DNA of 64,000 nt from the NCBI GenBank assembly GCA_037127315.1, contig JBBBDQ010001922.1, forward strand, positions 381,001 to 445,000. The letters run 5' to 3'. Within the stretch, counting starts at the first letter, position 1, and each line of letters starts with the position of its first letter. Shown one piece after another: positions 1 to 10,935 of the stretch. This stretch comes from Ascarosepion bandense. Lineage: Eukaryota > Mollusca > Cephalopoda > Sepiida > Sepiidae. The notes below the pieces were generated by a model. The model searched no databases. It was not told the origin of the DNA and worked only from the letters and a program-made list of their open reading frames with translations. Made by a program: the position numbers and the translations under genes.

Positions 1-1150
1 CATTAGTTTATTAGCACGTCAAGAAAAAAAAAACTCAAACTCTCTGGACTGTCAAAATTATTAAACACATTTGATATACGCAAGTCTTTATATATATATA
101 TAACAAATGTTTCTATTAAATAATTACTTTTGCATTTCTGACACACCGACGTGCACATTCTTTCCTCTAATTATTCGGTAGGTGAAGTTGTGCGTTTATC
201 TCATGTTCTATCAGTAATGTGTTCCAACCCAGATAAACTAAGATTCGGAACAGATTTTAATTTCTTGAAAGCAGGCAGACCCTTCGAAATAAAGATTGCC
301 AGAGTTAGTCTCCAGCGTATCCCTGACTTACTTAGATAACATTTACTTCTTGACTAATAGGCTTTGTAAATGTGTATTGGTTACTTTTCGTGCGATTTTT
401 TATAAAAAGCATGTCGCACAAATTAGTAAATTCGATCTTCTCTGGGTATCTTACTCTTAATGATTAAAAATAATTGTAAATGTCTAAAAAAACAAAAACA
501 CTTCTGTTTCGTCAAGCGAAACTTGTGAACTAATAGACAAGGATCACTTATGAAAACTTACGTGTTTTTTTTTCCCCGCCTCCGCTTCTATTTACAGGAA
601 CCTTTTAAAAACACCTGCTTTCTCTGTTAAGTGGACACTTGCTCGCCTTTCTCTATTTCTTCACTTTCAAGCTTCCCTATCCCATTATTTTCGCAATTTC
701 AAATACTTCATATATGGCAGATTCATTTCCTAATTGGTCGAATTTAATCTGAAATTAAGATTTTTTTTTTCCTTGGTGAGTACCTGAGAGTGAAATCTTG
801 GATTATGTTGTGCATTAATCCCGATAAATATCGTTGTTAATCGAGTCGGATTAATTAATAAATTCCGATAAAATATAAAACTGATGAAGGCGAAAGCAAA
901 AAACATGAACGCCGTAAGATTCGGTATAGTTTTTTTTGTTTTTTTTTTTGTTTTTGTTTTTAATGTTAAATTAAGATGATTAAAATCCTGATAAAGGAAA
1001 TTCAAGATAAAGACAACAGGCATCCATTACTGCTTTGCAAAAAAAAAAAACATATGCAAGTTTCCTTAAAATGACAGACAGAATGATACGGTTGCTTGTT
1101 TTTATGTAATTTTTTTCATCATTCCAGAAAATAACAAAAATTGTCTGAAC

Positions 1151-1188
<38 letters not shown>

Positions 1189-1440
1189 TTATCCATTTAA
1201 AATTTAACTATAATTTTAACCATTGTCAAGGAATTTTACTTTTAACTGAATATATAAATTGTTTTATGTAATTTTTTTTTCATTTCAGAAAATAACTTAC
1301 ATAAAAATTGTCCGAATGTTTTATTGATCATATTAAAAATTATGTAAAAACTTGGCCCTTAGCATCTTGATAGTCATTGTTAACGAAACTTATATATATA
1401 TATATATAAGAGCATTATATCTCCTGACTACGTTATTTAA
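1..1440. other. AT-rich non-coding stretch with poly-T and a short duplication
   Basis: No gene is seen. The stretch holds a poly-T run near 1151-1185, a short (TA)n near 1391, and two diverged copies of a ~55-bp segment at about 1098-1153 and 1261-1322. Both copies read TTTTATGTAATTTTTTTCAT, then CAGAAAATAAC, then AAAAATTGTC(T/C)GAA. Short ORFs here look random, with no recognisable motif. Confidence 0.6.
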
Positions 1441-1451
1441 GACTGTTCGAT

Positions 1452-1526
1452 AAAAGTCGGCCTAACCAAATATCGTGATGATATTTGGTTAGGCCGACTT
1501 TTCCCACTTGCTTTGAAAGCAAGTGG
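1452..1526. repeat. Two adjacent perfect hairpins
   Basis: The first inverted repeat has perfect 23-bp arms at 1452-1474 and 1480-1502 around a 5-nt loop (GTGAT). Immediately after it, 1504-1514 and 1516-1526 form a second perfect 11-bp stem with a single-base loop (CCACTTGCTTT / AAAGCAAGTGG). The two are separated by one base. Base composition (AGTCGGCCTAACC) differs from the surrounding AT-rich DNA. It could be the end of a transposon, a fold-back element or a structured RNA; the sequence alone does not decide. Confidence 0.85.
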
Positions 1527-1529
1527 AAA

Positions 1530-2670
1530 AACCGTGGTAGTATACAGCGCGTATCAAACAAATTTAACACCTAAAATCTTAGTTTCAAAGTAAAATTTAG
1601 TAAACCAGCCACTATTCTTTTATCTCTATTCGAAGCAAACGGTCTCTTAAATTATTTGAACGGACATATTTGTATTCTTTCGATCGGGATATTCTCAGTC
1701 CTTCCTAAAAATTTCAACACTGTTTTGGTCGTCCGATGAATCTCTTCAGCTTTCTTTGGTGTTTTTTAAACGGTCAAAGTACTGAAATGTTCTCCGCTTT
1801 AAAATTTAACTGAAACTCGGAAACTGTTTTTGAATCTCTCCTACCATTTTCCTTTTCTCGGGTTGAGGACTTTTCAGTTTTTCATGCACTCAATTATTGT
1901 ATGCGAAATACAGTTAAAATAATTTATCGTTCGAAACTTTGCTAAAACCTGAAAGATGCAATTGGTCATATAAGTACTATCAAAATTGTCTCAAAATAAA
2001 TGTCTCGGAACTTTTTTTTTTTTTTTGGTTTTACGAACCAAGTGAAATATTCCTAAATCAAATTCTTAGAAGTTTTGCTCTTTGAGAAACATTGGCTCAG
2101 CCAAATTAAACAGCTATTTTGTGAATCTCGGAATTGTATTAATCGATATTTATTCTGTATTTGTTGTTTGTTGACTTTTTAAATTTTTTTTCTTTTAATC
2201 GATTAAATGTCCCAGCCTTTCGACGAAGCAAGACATTAATTTGTTTTATCATCGTACAGATATTTTTCTGTTTGCCTCTGCAGTTGGTCGAAAATAAAAC
2301 AAATACCAGCCGCCCAGTAAAACAAAAACAAAAAATAATTTTCAAGTTTAAGATTTATCACCCTATTTCTTGACACCCAAGACGCTGATATAACATCCAC
2401 TTTTCCTTAGTAATTTTTTCTTCTGTTAAATGGGTTTTCATATTCCATAAAGTACAAGTATTCTAATTATATTTAGCAGAATTTGGGATTTTTTTTTGTC
2501 TCGTGGAATCAAGTTACTAACGTTTATCATTTTAAAGTACGAAAGTCGAATTAGAAAAAAGTTTCTCGACAAGTAAGAGTTCAATTTGTTATGCCAATTT
2601 TGAATCAAATTGTAACACCAATTTCATCTTGAAGAATCAAGACCTGCCAAACTTTCCTCAGAACGCATAG

Positions 2671-2704
<34 letters not shown>

Positions 2705-2933
2705 TTGTTTAACTAGGTTTCCAATCGACTACCTTTACCCGAAGAGGAGGCTAACGCTGTTTTTAAAAATTGGAACTAAGAAAAATTAATCAATATAAAA
2801 TCTACCATTTCGATAATCGCCACCATTTTTATAACTACCAAGAATTGTTGTATTAGGTTCATTTCGATCGCCCCACCGCATATAGGGATTTCGTTTCTGT
2901 GGTGGGAGACTAACTATAGTATAAAGATCTCAG

Positions 2934-2968
<35 letters not shown>

Positions 2969-3240
2969 CTACAGTAATTCTAACAATATTAATAGTAACA
3001 GAAATAATTCTGCTAATACTAGTAATAGTTATACTATAATTTAGATCGTCTTGAATAACCGACCGAAGACGAAATCGGAGGGGAAGTAAAAAAAAAAAAA
3101 AACACAAACTAAGTACATGAACAAAAAGTCAAATACTCGTAGGAAAGAAAAACCCAAGACAAAAACCTTAACACTAAAGCGCTCAATACGAAAGTAGAAC
3201 AATAAAGACAGAAAATCTATGCAAATATATATATATATAT
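1530..3240. other. AT-rich non-coding stretch with (TA)n microsatellites
   Basis: No gene or recognisable transposon protein. Microsatellites of type (TA)n lie near 2673-2702, 2938-2963 and 3224-3241. Short ORFs on both strands have homopolymer-driven composition (F, K, I) and look spurious. Confidence 0.55.
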
Positions 3241-3242
3241 AA

Positions 3243-3350
3243 TCTCAATGTGGTTTAATGGTTACCAAGCTTGTCTTGCTAGATCAATTACGACAGAGTA
3301 GTAAGTTCAATCCTCACTAGGTGCTCCCAAACTTTCGTTCTTGTATTATG
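3243..3350 (+). mobile_element. tRNA-derived SINE, family C (plus)
   Basis: A tRNA-like head carries an A-box-like TGGTTTAATGGTTACC near 3250 and a B-box-like AGTTCAATCCTCAC near 3303, about 50 bp apart as in a pol III internal promoter. The tail runs into GTTCAATAAATAA. A second copy of the family, in reverse orientation, lies at 17813-17900. It is not a functional tRNA gene as far as I can see, since the acceptor stem does not close. Confidence 0.5.
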
Positions 3351-4585
3351 ACAACTACGTTCAATAAATAACTATATGAAATCTGTCACTTGATTGTATT
3401 CAGAACCTCGACTCCAGTATTTTGTAGAATTTTCTTATCGTTCGTTCCATTCGTCAGGAGATTCCCGCAATAGACCGCCGATTTTCTTGTTTTTGTTATC
3501 TTATGCTAAGTTAAATATTTTATGCGCTATTTATTGGTGTTAGGTTGTTTTTGCTTTTTCTTTGTGTGCGCACGCGCGTCTTTTCTTTTTACAAACTTCC
3601 TTATATTAAAGAAGAAACATTGACGTTTTTCTGGAAATTATAAACATCAAAGTACTTTCTAATCTGAGCAGTTAACGGAATTACTTCGTTTGTAAATAAT
3701 TTCATGTCACCTGCATCGTTTATTTACAAATTCATAGAAGTTAAGCTAAAAAAAATATTACATTAAAATTTTCTTATTGAAGCAATAGTAAGTTTAAAAC
3801 ATTTGTTTTCCTTAAAGATAAGTAATCTTAAGAGTGAAAAATCGATATAATTGAATGATTAACGCATGGTGCCTACAGCGAAATTGCACTTCGAATATCT
3901 TGTCTAAAACTAGTGTATTTAATTAAAGATACAAAAATGAAAAAAAAAAACTTAACAAGTAAAATATTTAAGTTTTAATTAGGTTTGGTTTCGCCCACCT
4001 TACTCTGAGTGAGCGCTTTGTTTGTGGAGTAATATTGCCAAGAAAATGTTTTAGATTCAGTTTCCACTTTGACTGACCAAGAATTTTACATTTGGTAGAC
4101 TAGTAAATAGCCAGATCCTTTCATAATTTAGTATATCTTACATAAAATACACAGAAACAATTTCTTGATTTCGTACTTAATGTGTCCGAAAGACTTCACT
4201 TAAGATAAATTTGGTAAATATTCAAGGCGTTAATCAGCATTTCTGCCGAAGAATTCACAAGGCCCATGACTTCAATCTTTACAGATGTCTAATCAGATAA
4301 AAAATAATTTAGTAAAGATCAACGCAATTTTATAACGATGAAAGTAAAAATAATTTTAGCGGATTTTTATCTTTTTTATTTTTATTTTTTTATTTTATTT
4401 AGTCGGTTCTTCCGACTTGGAAACTTAACACAAAATCTTTTATCCTCTTATTTTTCTCCCGTTCGACCTTGTGCTTTACTAAAGCAGATCTACCATGTTT
4501 GGGGTTGCTAAAAAGTCTGAGAATCTGACCAAGAAACTCTGGCAAAAGATGTTGCCTGATCTCGTTTTAGGGAATGGTAAAGCCA
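3351..4585. other. AT-rich stretch, nothing recognised
   Basis: No gene, domain or clear repeat is visible apart from poly-A/T runs. The 3'-most part (4495-4585), just upstream of a SINE, reads as an open frame but has no recognisable protein motif. Confidence 0.5.
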
Positions 4586-4587
4586 AG

Positions 4588-4874
4588 ATGTGCGTCGTGG
4601 TACAGTGGATATCGGCTCGGAACGAGAAACCGGGGAGCCGAGTTCGAATTTCAGTTGAATCCATTGTATTCACTTACGCGCAAATACCCTTGGGTAAGGT
4701 ATTATTCTGTCTCTTCCTTCCAGTTATGCGTTAAATAACAGGACAGATTGGGTTGTATAGCTTTGGTCGGCAACCAGTCTACCGCAGAAAGCAATGGCAA
4801 CCTACTGCGGGATAATCTTTCGAGACATGATCGCCCAAGCGTGTATCACGTATGGCACTTAACTGACTGACTGA
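4588..4874 (+). mobile_element. SINE-A, near full length (plus)
   Basis: A tRNA-type SINE. The head has an A-box-like GTGGTACAGTGGATATCGG and a B-box-like GAGTTCGAATTTC. The middle holds the conserved blocks CAAATACCCTTGG, GTTATGCGTTAAATAACAGG, CAACCAGTCTACCGCAG and GGCAACCTACTGCGGG. The 3' end reads GTATCACGTATGGCACTTAA followed by CTGACTGACTGA. The family is transcribed by pol III and mobilised by a LINE in trans; both points are inferred from the class. An ORF spanning its head (4495-4734) is a by-product of the SINE. Confidence 0.9.
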
Positions 4875-4879
4875 AAGCC

Positions 4880-6150
4880 AAGAACATTTCATCCTTGTCT
4901 TTTATTATCCTGCCAAGATGTGAACGTTCGCTCTCCTCACCAATCTTTTTAACAAGAGTATGTTTATTCTTCGATTTCTGTATAGGATTGACTTTTTACC
5001 ATTTCTAAAGTTTCCATCCACGCTATTACTTCTAACGTCTGCGCCTGAACCCTGAAATGTTACCCAAGAACTTTAGTTCTTGCCCTTTCTCACGCTGGTA
5101 CAACTCCACGCAATTACCCTCTACTTTGAGTGTCTTTTGGGCCTTGTGTTAGGTGAATATTAATAAACCCGGATATAAGAGGTTTTCTCTGGTCCCAAAT
5201 TAGAGCCTGTGGTAATGTATATAAAATAGACCAAACCCGGATATAAGAGAACCTTTATCCGGTCCCGACAAGTCTCTTATATCAGGGTTACACTGTAATA
5301 ATAATAATAAAAAAAAAATCTGGTGACCAAATTGTTCAGTGTTCTCTTGTTAGTGTTTTCAATCCTAATAAGATATACCTAAAAAAAAACATTGTTAATT
5401 TCTATAAATAAACCCTTTTTGTATTTTATATCCCGGCAATTTTTTTTTGGGGGGGGGGTGACCAGCAGTAAAATAAATAAAAAATAAAATAGAATAAATC
5501 TGTCTACTTTTTTAATGTTTGATATCAATAAAAGGATAGGAAAAAAAAAACATTTTACTTTAGATGTGGGCGATTTGTTTTAGAGTTAGTCTTTTTTTAA
5601 TTGTAGTCAATTTAACTAATAAACGAAATAAGCAGATACTGTGGTTCCCGCTATCCTAGGTCGGTCCGAAATAGTACCGATAGTTTCTACAGGAGAGACT
5701 ATGTAGAAGGAAATCTTCGGGAGCCGCCGCCGCCCAAAAGTGCGACCAACGAGGGCAGCGGAATAAAGAGTCTTGCCTTTATTGTCCACCTCCTTCCCAA
5801 AGTGCATCAGTAATTTCATCCGGACATTAATCTTAAAGTTGCACTGATTTTTCCCGAAATCCTCGATTTTGACAGTAGCTCCTCCTTAGAAAACTCCAGG
5901 ATAACGGGTGGTGGGGGGATATCTGTTTGTAGAAAGACACGCCGTCCTTCTGTTCGATTTATGCCACACCCACTATTGCGGCCCGGGACCTGCAACCTCT
6001 TTCAATCAACTCAACCCCTGACTGTTTTTCATATACGATCTATTATGTTTAGTAGCTTTTAGAATACATTAATATTATATGGAGGTGTTTTTAGTTGGTT
6101 GCCTGGGTCCGATAGGAATTAGTAGAGTTGAATCACTTCCTCCTTGACAG
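4880..6150. other. Spacer with a Tigger-like repeat remnant and a GC-richer patch
   Basis: Between 5158 and 5300 the motif AACCCGGATATAAGAG occurs twice in direct orientation (about 5167 and 5235) and once inverted as CTCTTATATCAGGGTT (about 5274). The segment ends in TTACACTGTA, as in inverted ends of pogo/Tigger-like DNA transposons (inference). From about 5640 to 5810 the sequence becomes GC-rich, including a CCGCCGCCGCC-like run. No gene can be assigned there, but 5' UTR or promoter-like sequence is possible given the candidate exon at 6151. Confidence 0.4.
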
Positions 6151-6255
6151 TTGTATTGTCAGCCAGCCACGATGCTGTTGATGGGTAGACTGGAGAAGCC
6201 GGCGCTGCCTTCGTCATTCGGCCCAAACCGGGTAACCACGACAACAGATGAAGAT
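6151..6255 (+). CDS. Candidate internal or first coding exon, unidentified
   Basis: The stretch is GC-rich and codon-like inside AT-rich DNA. It is preceded by a pyrimidine-rich acceptor-like CTTCCTCCTTGACAG ending at 6150 and followed by a donor-like GTACGT at 6256. The 105 bp give 35 open codons. The peptide contains an internal Met run (MLLMGRLEKP), then ALPSSFGPNRV and a threonine/acidic end (TTTTDED). An ATG at 6172 could be a start instead. An AG at 6404-6405 after a long T/C run could open a short terminal exon in the same frame (VRSQKIDLP, then stop), or be a recursive splice site. I recognise no family. Octopod-type genomes have very long introns, so a lone exon is plausible, but it could also be chance. 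Confidence 0.35.
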
Positions 6256-6390
6256 GTACGTCATTTGTTAATGCTATATTTTTTTATTTACTGTTTTTTT
6301 TTAATTTTTTATTTTGCCAGTAAGTTGCTTTGTCATATTGACAAAACGCTTTTTTTTTTCTTTTTGTCAAACTTGCATCAGCTTCATAGA

Positions 6391-6410
6391 CTTTTTTTTC
6401 TTCAGGTGAG
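6391..6410 (+). promoter_or_regulatory. Acceptor-donor junction resembling a recursive splice site
   Basis: A run of T/C (CTTTTTTTTCTTC) is followed by AG|GTGAG, so a strong 3' splice site is fused directly to a 5' splice site. That is the form of zero-length exons known in long introns. It lies 150 bp downstream of the candidate exon donor at 6256 and keeps the same reading frame. Function is inferred only from sequence form. Confidence 0.35.
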
Positions 6411-6435
6411 ATCACAAAAAATAGACCTTCCCTAA

Positions 6436-6724
6436 AACCTCTATCAATTTTCTGAAATGATGACATGACTAAGAAAACTACCGTATTTGGTGGCATACAA
6501 GACCCGATGTTGTTTTTTCACAAAATGGCTAAAAAAAATACCTCCTAGGCCCTAATTAAAAAAAAAAAACAAACAACTTGAGGTATTTGGTTTACCCAAA
6601 CACTGTAGACTGAGTACATGTGCCTCGCCTAACTCTATTGTAACATTAAATATACTTAGGTGGTCTTATGAAATAATTTAGTTTAGAAGTTTTATTTTCA
6701 AATGTTAGCAAGTTTTAATTATTT

Positions 6725-6761
<37 letters not shown>

Positions 6762-7729
6762 TCCTTTGTAAGTTGAAAAACTTGCGTAGTTCAAATAACT
6801 CCAACTTTTCAATATGTCTAAGAAACTGTAAATCACATCGGCTTCGGATTTTTAAAAATTTAATTTTAAAAAAAGGGAAGATTTCTTTTTCTTTTGTGCG
6901 AGTAAATCTATTGCATGGCTTTCAAACATTAACTGACAGATAAGGTGCATTCATTTTAATACACTATTTTTTCCCGCACAAGCATAAAACATTGTTGCAC
7001 CCTACATAGGGTCCGACATTGAGTTCACAGCCTTATGATGAAAAATTCCAAACAAAAATCTTGTTTCAGAATAACTTATATACTCATGAGATTTTAGATT
7101 TTTGCGCAAAAAATAAGGGTTCGCACTTTTCACAGGGTTTTTTTGAGGTTTAAAATTTATGTAAAATAATACAGGGAGTACTATATATGAAGTCATCTTA
7201 GACACATACATACGATATTCGGTTTCTTTCTAGTATGCTTTGACGTGTAGTGACTGTTACAGTTCATTCCTTGCATAGTGAAAATTGCAGATGAAAAATT
7301 AAACGCATACGTAGATCGAACCTTGTATACTCACCTTTATAACTAGGTTTCTTTTATTTTATAATGTGATGACCTTTGCTTGGAATCAAGTGACAGCAAA
7401 GTCTTTTGTTTTGTTTTTTGATTAAATTTCACAAATCTTTTTCTTCGCGATTGCTTTTCTTCATTCAAGTCTTAAAAACAAAGTCTAATTTCATAAATGT
7501 TATTAGCAAATATATATTTACATTAGATTTTTACTATTTTATTAATCGACTAATTTACACGGTTACCTTGAAGTTACATGAAGCTGATAAAACGGCGTAA
7601 TTTTTTACGAATCCATTTTTGGTCTTGTCGATAATTTTTCCGTTGCTCTGTGTTCTTGTCCATGTTCAATATTTTTTTTTTTTCTTGAATTGAAGAAAAC
7701 ATTTGATTCTTTGCATAGTCAGCCAGATT
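6436..7729. other. AT-rich stretch, nothing recognised
   Basis: Poly-T at about 6727-6760 and scattered short ORFs without motifs. No transposon end or coding signal was recognised. Confidence 0.5.
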
Positions 7730-7926
7730 CTTTTTTTAATCGTATCACCCCGAGCAAGGCAGTAATGCCACTGATGTGCAGGGGGCTACATAAAAGTGAA
7801 AAGATTGGAAAAAAGAAAGCCGGAAACCACACCCTAAACAGAACAAGGGATGTGAGCCTCTACACCTGTTCAATAGACGTGGGTGGAGTGTGAACCGGGC
7901 GATAGACTAAACTATCAATTCCAATA
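7730..7926 (-). mobile_element. SINE-B, near full length (minus)
   Basis: Read on the minus strand, the element starts around GATAGTTTAGT...CGCCCGGTTCACACTCCACC. It continues through GAGGCTCACATCCC and GGTTTCCGGCTTTC, and ends GTAGCCCCCTGCACATCAG, then ...GGGGTGATACGATT plus a poly-A tail (poly-T at 7730 on this strand). The last ~50 bp match the 3' end of the LINE-J family. It overlaps a spurious 67-codon ORF on the plus strand. Confidence 0.85.
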
Positions 7927-7929
7927 AAT

Positions 7930-9080
7930 GAAATCGATTACAGTTGTAATTATATCCACCACTACATACACATATTTAAATATTTTTTTCTTTAAAATGT
8001 TTACTTATCTGACACATTCGCAAATTTAAGAGTTTATTACACATATTTCTAGTATAAACGTCTTGTGTCGTTTCTATATTACTAGAAGTGTCTACTATAT
8101 AAATGTATAATTCGCCAGTTTCTGTATGACAGGTTGGGGACACTCACACACGCACACACATTTCTCCTCCTTTTTTTTTTTTTTTGTATTTGCATAAAAT
8201 ACGTCTCTTTAAATTTAATCTCGCTTCGTAACTGTTACTTTGTACACTTTGGGATTTCATGCTCATAGTTTCTGGTAGCTTTCTCTTGTCATTAAGTAAC
8301 TGTAAGTCTTTTTTTTAATATTGACCCCTCTCTGTTTGAACTGATTCAAGTAATGCTGTTTGAATGGCTACAGTTCATCCTTGGATATCCATTTCGTCCA
8401 TCATCTTTGCGAAAGTTTTCAGGGCTGTTCAATGCAATTCAGTAATGTTGGGTATCATTTCGAGCAATTTTTTTTTTTTTTATACAAGCTCTTACTAGAA
8501 TTCAATATGGGACAAAGTGACAGCAAATTTCCTCTCAACTTAAGCACTCTTTTTATAGCAATGCTTCCGTTTTGGTAGTCCCGAAAATTTCACTGGTTAC
8601 CAGCCTTTTTCTTCGGATCTTCAAAACTATTCCCAGTGCTTCCATAATGACGAGCATGACTGTTATTTATTCGTAGTACATAAGCGCTTTAGCATCGCAT
8701 GATTAGTGGTGGTCGCTAGGAAACAAGGAGCAGCAAATTTATTAAAATTCTAGCACTATCCCGGATCCCTTAAATTATCCAATTTTCTCGCTCGGGTTTT
8801 TGGGTGGATACTAAGTGTTGGCACAAACCTTATATTTATTGTTTTTTTTTTTTTTTTTTCTTCCTCACTTTACCGATAGATCATTAAAATTCAGTGGCTA
8901 TAAATCACCTCAAGATTCTGGTTTTGTAGTTAACTTTAGTAATAGTTCTCCCCGACCAAGGGCATTATTTATTTTATTTTTTGCTCTTGTCTTTGGGATC
9001 GTTCGTAGCACGCCAATGATGATGAAACTTTTTTTTTTCTCTCTCGCTCTCTCTCCCTCTCGTTTCATCGCTTATGCAAT
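7930..9080. other. AT-rich stretch, nothing recognised
   Basis: Contains poly-T runs, a short (CA)n near 8143 and a (CT)n near 9040. ORFs at 8360-8578 and 8815-9120 are rich in F/L from poly-T and show no family motif. Confidence 0.45.
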
Positions 9081-9084
9081 TCGA

Positions 9085-9245
9085 TATGGGGTTAGTGTGA
9101 AGGACAGCGGCTCTAAATGAGAAATCAGGTGGCAGAGTTCGAATTCCAGTTTGAGTCCTTACATTCACTCAAATAACCTTGAGATAAATATGAAACTATA
9201 TTCCCCCCCACAATCAGCTGTGGGTTAAATAATAGGACTTGTATG
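9085..9245 (+). mobile_element. SINE-A, diverged 5' half (plus)
   Basis: The B-box region GCAGAGTTCGAATTCCAGTT, followed by TTCACTCAAATAACC and GCTGTGGGTTAAATAATAGG, matches the SINE-A order. Many substitutions and a missing 3' part indicate an old copy. Confidence 0.7.
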
Positions 9246-9497
9246 TGGAGAAATATTGTTGTTCTCGAAAAATTGTTAATGCAATATTGATTGAAAAGAA
9301 ATTACAATCCAAAAAGCTAAGTTAATAAACCGTAAAAAATCAATTTATCGAATGCTTGGATGTCATGTAATTAATATTTGATTGCAATTATGACATCGAA
9401 TTTTGTTTCCACAATATTGATTTGTCTCAGCCAGGCTTGCATCACGGGCTTTTTGTTTCTTACATGGTTCTTTTATCTTTACTTTTATTCCAAACAA

Positions 9498-9890
9498 GCA
9501 ATTTAGCCCGGTTTCACTCGGGTAGTTTAAGGAATAAGAATAAAAAACATATGATGAATTTACATAGCAAATACTTACACAACGTCCACCTTCGTCAGAT
9601 TTATAGATAACAATGTAGAATGTTATTGGAGGGGGAGGGGCAATCTATATTATAATCAATATATAAACCGATCCCTGTGGGGTGATGATACATATTTTTC
9701 TACCCTAATTTTGTCTTTCTGAAAAATTTCAAGGTGTCGTTAGCGTTCTAAAGTTTTTAACTACATTTGAGCACAACTTCTGTCGAGCTAGACCGCAAAA
9801 TGCAGACGCTAAGTCGAATCTATTAAACAAAGAAATACTTGCACAACGTCCACCCTTGTCACTTTTATAGATATCATAGAAAACAATAAT
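9498..9890 (-). mobile_element. Helitron-like fragment, family 3
   Basis: About 390 bp matching 31712-32125: shared blocks are TTTCACTCGGGTAGTTTAA, ACAACGTCCACC, AAGGTGTCGTTAGCGTTCTA and AAATGCAGACGCTAAGTCG. On the minus strand its end has a short stem (CCCGAGTGAAACCGGGC) followed by TAAATTGCTTG. That resembles the 3' hairpin plus CTRR end of Helitrons. The family assignment is inference. Confidence 0.5.
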
Positions 9891-10049
9891 TTTTCGACGG
9901 AATGAGTTTTTTTTTTTTTTTTTTTTTTTGACATGTAAATACAAATTAGAAAAAGACCGTTCAGAAAAACGCGCACACATAATTTGCATCTTCGCCTATA
10001 TGCCATGTTCTTTCAGGATGTTGGCGAGCATTACTTTTCACACTCTTCA

Positions 10050-10165
10050 ATGTAGCTCTCTTTTTTTTCTGGAGGTTGTAGATGTCACGAAAGCAAGTAT
10101 GTGGAAGGGAGTTCCACAGGCGGGAAGTACGAGAGAAAAAACTGAAGGAGTAGAATTGTCGTCTG
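10050..10165 (-). mobile_element. LINE-J C-terminal fragment
   Basis: The minus strand carries the conserved end of the jockey/CR1-like ORF: words for ...SRLWNSLP... appear as the segment GGGAGTTCCACAGGCGGGAAG on this strand, with GAAAGCAAGTATGTGGAAGG beside it. The same block recurs at 10868-10930, 35940-36000, 45500-45550 and 59090-59160. It is too short to translate fully. Confidence 0.6.
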
Positions 10166-10360
10166 CATTTTTTGTTGACTAAATGAATTTAACATAAAAA
10201 TTTTGTTTTACTGAAATTAGAAATATAAAAACTACTACGCTCTCAGTTCAGAGATTTTCGAAGAATATTTAAAAATGTAGACATTTAATTTTAGAGGAAA
10301 AAATTAAATATAATTTTTTTTTTTTTTTTTTTTATAATAAAAAAAAAATATTTTAGTCGC

Positions 10361-10632
10361 GTTTGACACGTGATTTGATTTCTGTGACGTAATTCAGCAA
10401 CCAACTTAGATCTTAGATGTTTTACGGAGCAAATGTAAACAATTGTCCCCATTTGCCAAAAAGTGCGAAAGGGAAAATTGCTGAACTTAAACTCAAAAAA
10501 TACGTGTCGACCTGGCTTCCCTGTAGATATGTGTCCCTAGAAAGCTTGAATGGCGTAGCTTAAAAAAATGTAGTTGGGCATAGGGAACAGTCACACACGA
10601 CCTACAGATTGCCTTTATATATATATATATAT
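10361..10632 (-). mobile_element. Helitron-like fragment, family 2
   Basis: Closely matches 13168-13436: shared blocks are TAGTCGCGTTTGACACGTG, GTGACGTAATTCAGCAACCA, TGACCTGGCTTCCCTGTAGA-like sequence and ACAGATTGCCTT next to (TA)n. It carries no protein. Orientation and class are taken from the longer copy at 12882-13436. Confidence 0.55.
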
Positions 10633-10635
10633 TAA

Positions 10636-10935
10636 TCGTTTCACCCCAAGCAAGGCGGTACCGCCACTGATGCGCAGAGGGCTACATAAGAATGTAAAAG
10701 TTTAAGCGGAGGAGAATGAAGAGAAAGACGAACCAATTACAGGGGGTGTCATAGAAATTACAAGAGAAAGATGTGAAGACATTTGCGAAGGAAAAGAACA
10801 AGATACACGGGGCGATTTACAAAGGACTAGAGTCAAGTGGATAAGAGATGGGAATTGACATTGCGTTTAAATTCTTGGAGATTGTAGCTGTCAGGAAAGC
10901 AAGTATACGGAAGGGAGTTCCACAGTTTCATTAAA
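10636..10935 (-). mobile_element. LINE-J 3' end, with untranslated tail
   Basis: On this strand it begins TTAATCGTTTCACCCCAAGC, the complement of the tail shared with SINE-B, runs through GCCACTGATGCGCAGAGGGC, and then diverges from SINE-B into LINE-specific sequence. It reaches the conserved ORF end (GGAGATTGTAGCTGTCAGG, GGAAGGGAGTTCCACAG). This copy shows directly that the SINE-B tail belongs to a LINE. Confidence 0.75.

Noticed and set aside
870..900. Hammerhead-like CTGATGA...GAAA near 875
   Set aside because: Only four bases separate the boxes, so no stem II can form.
4588..4660. tRNA gene
   Set aside because: A- and B-box words are present but no closing acceptor stem is seen, and the same sequence recurs throughout the window with a SINE body attached.
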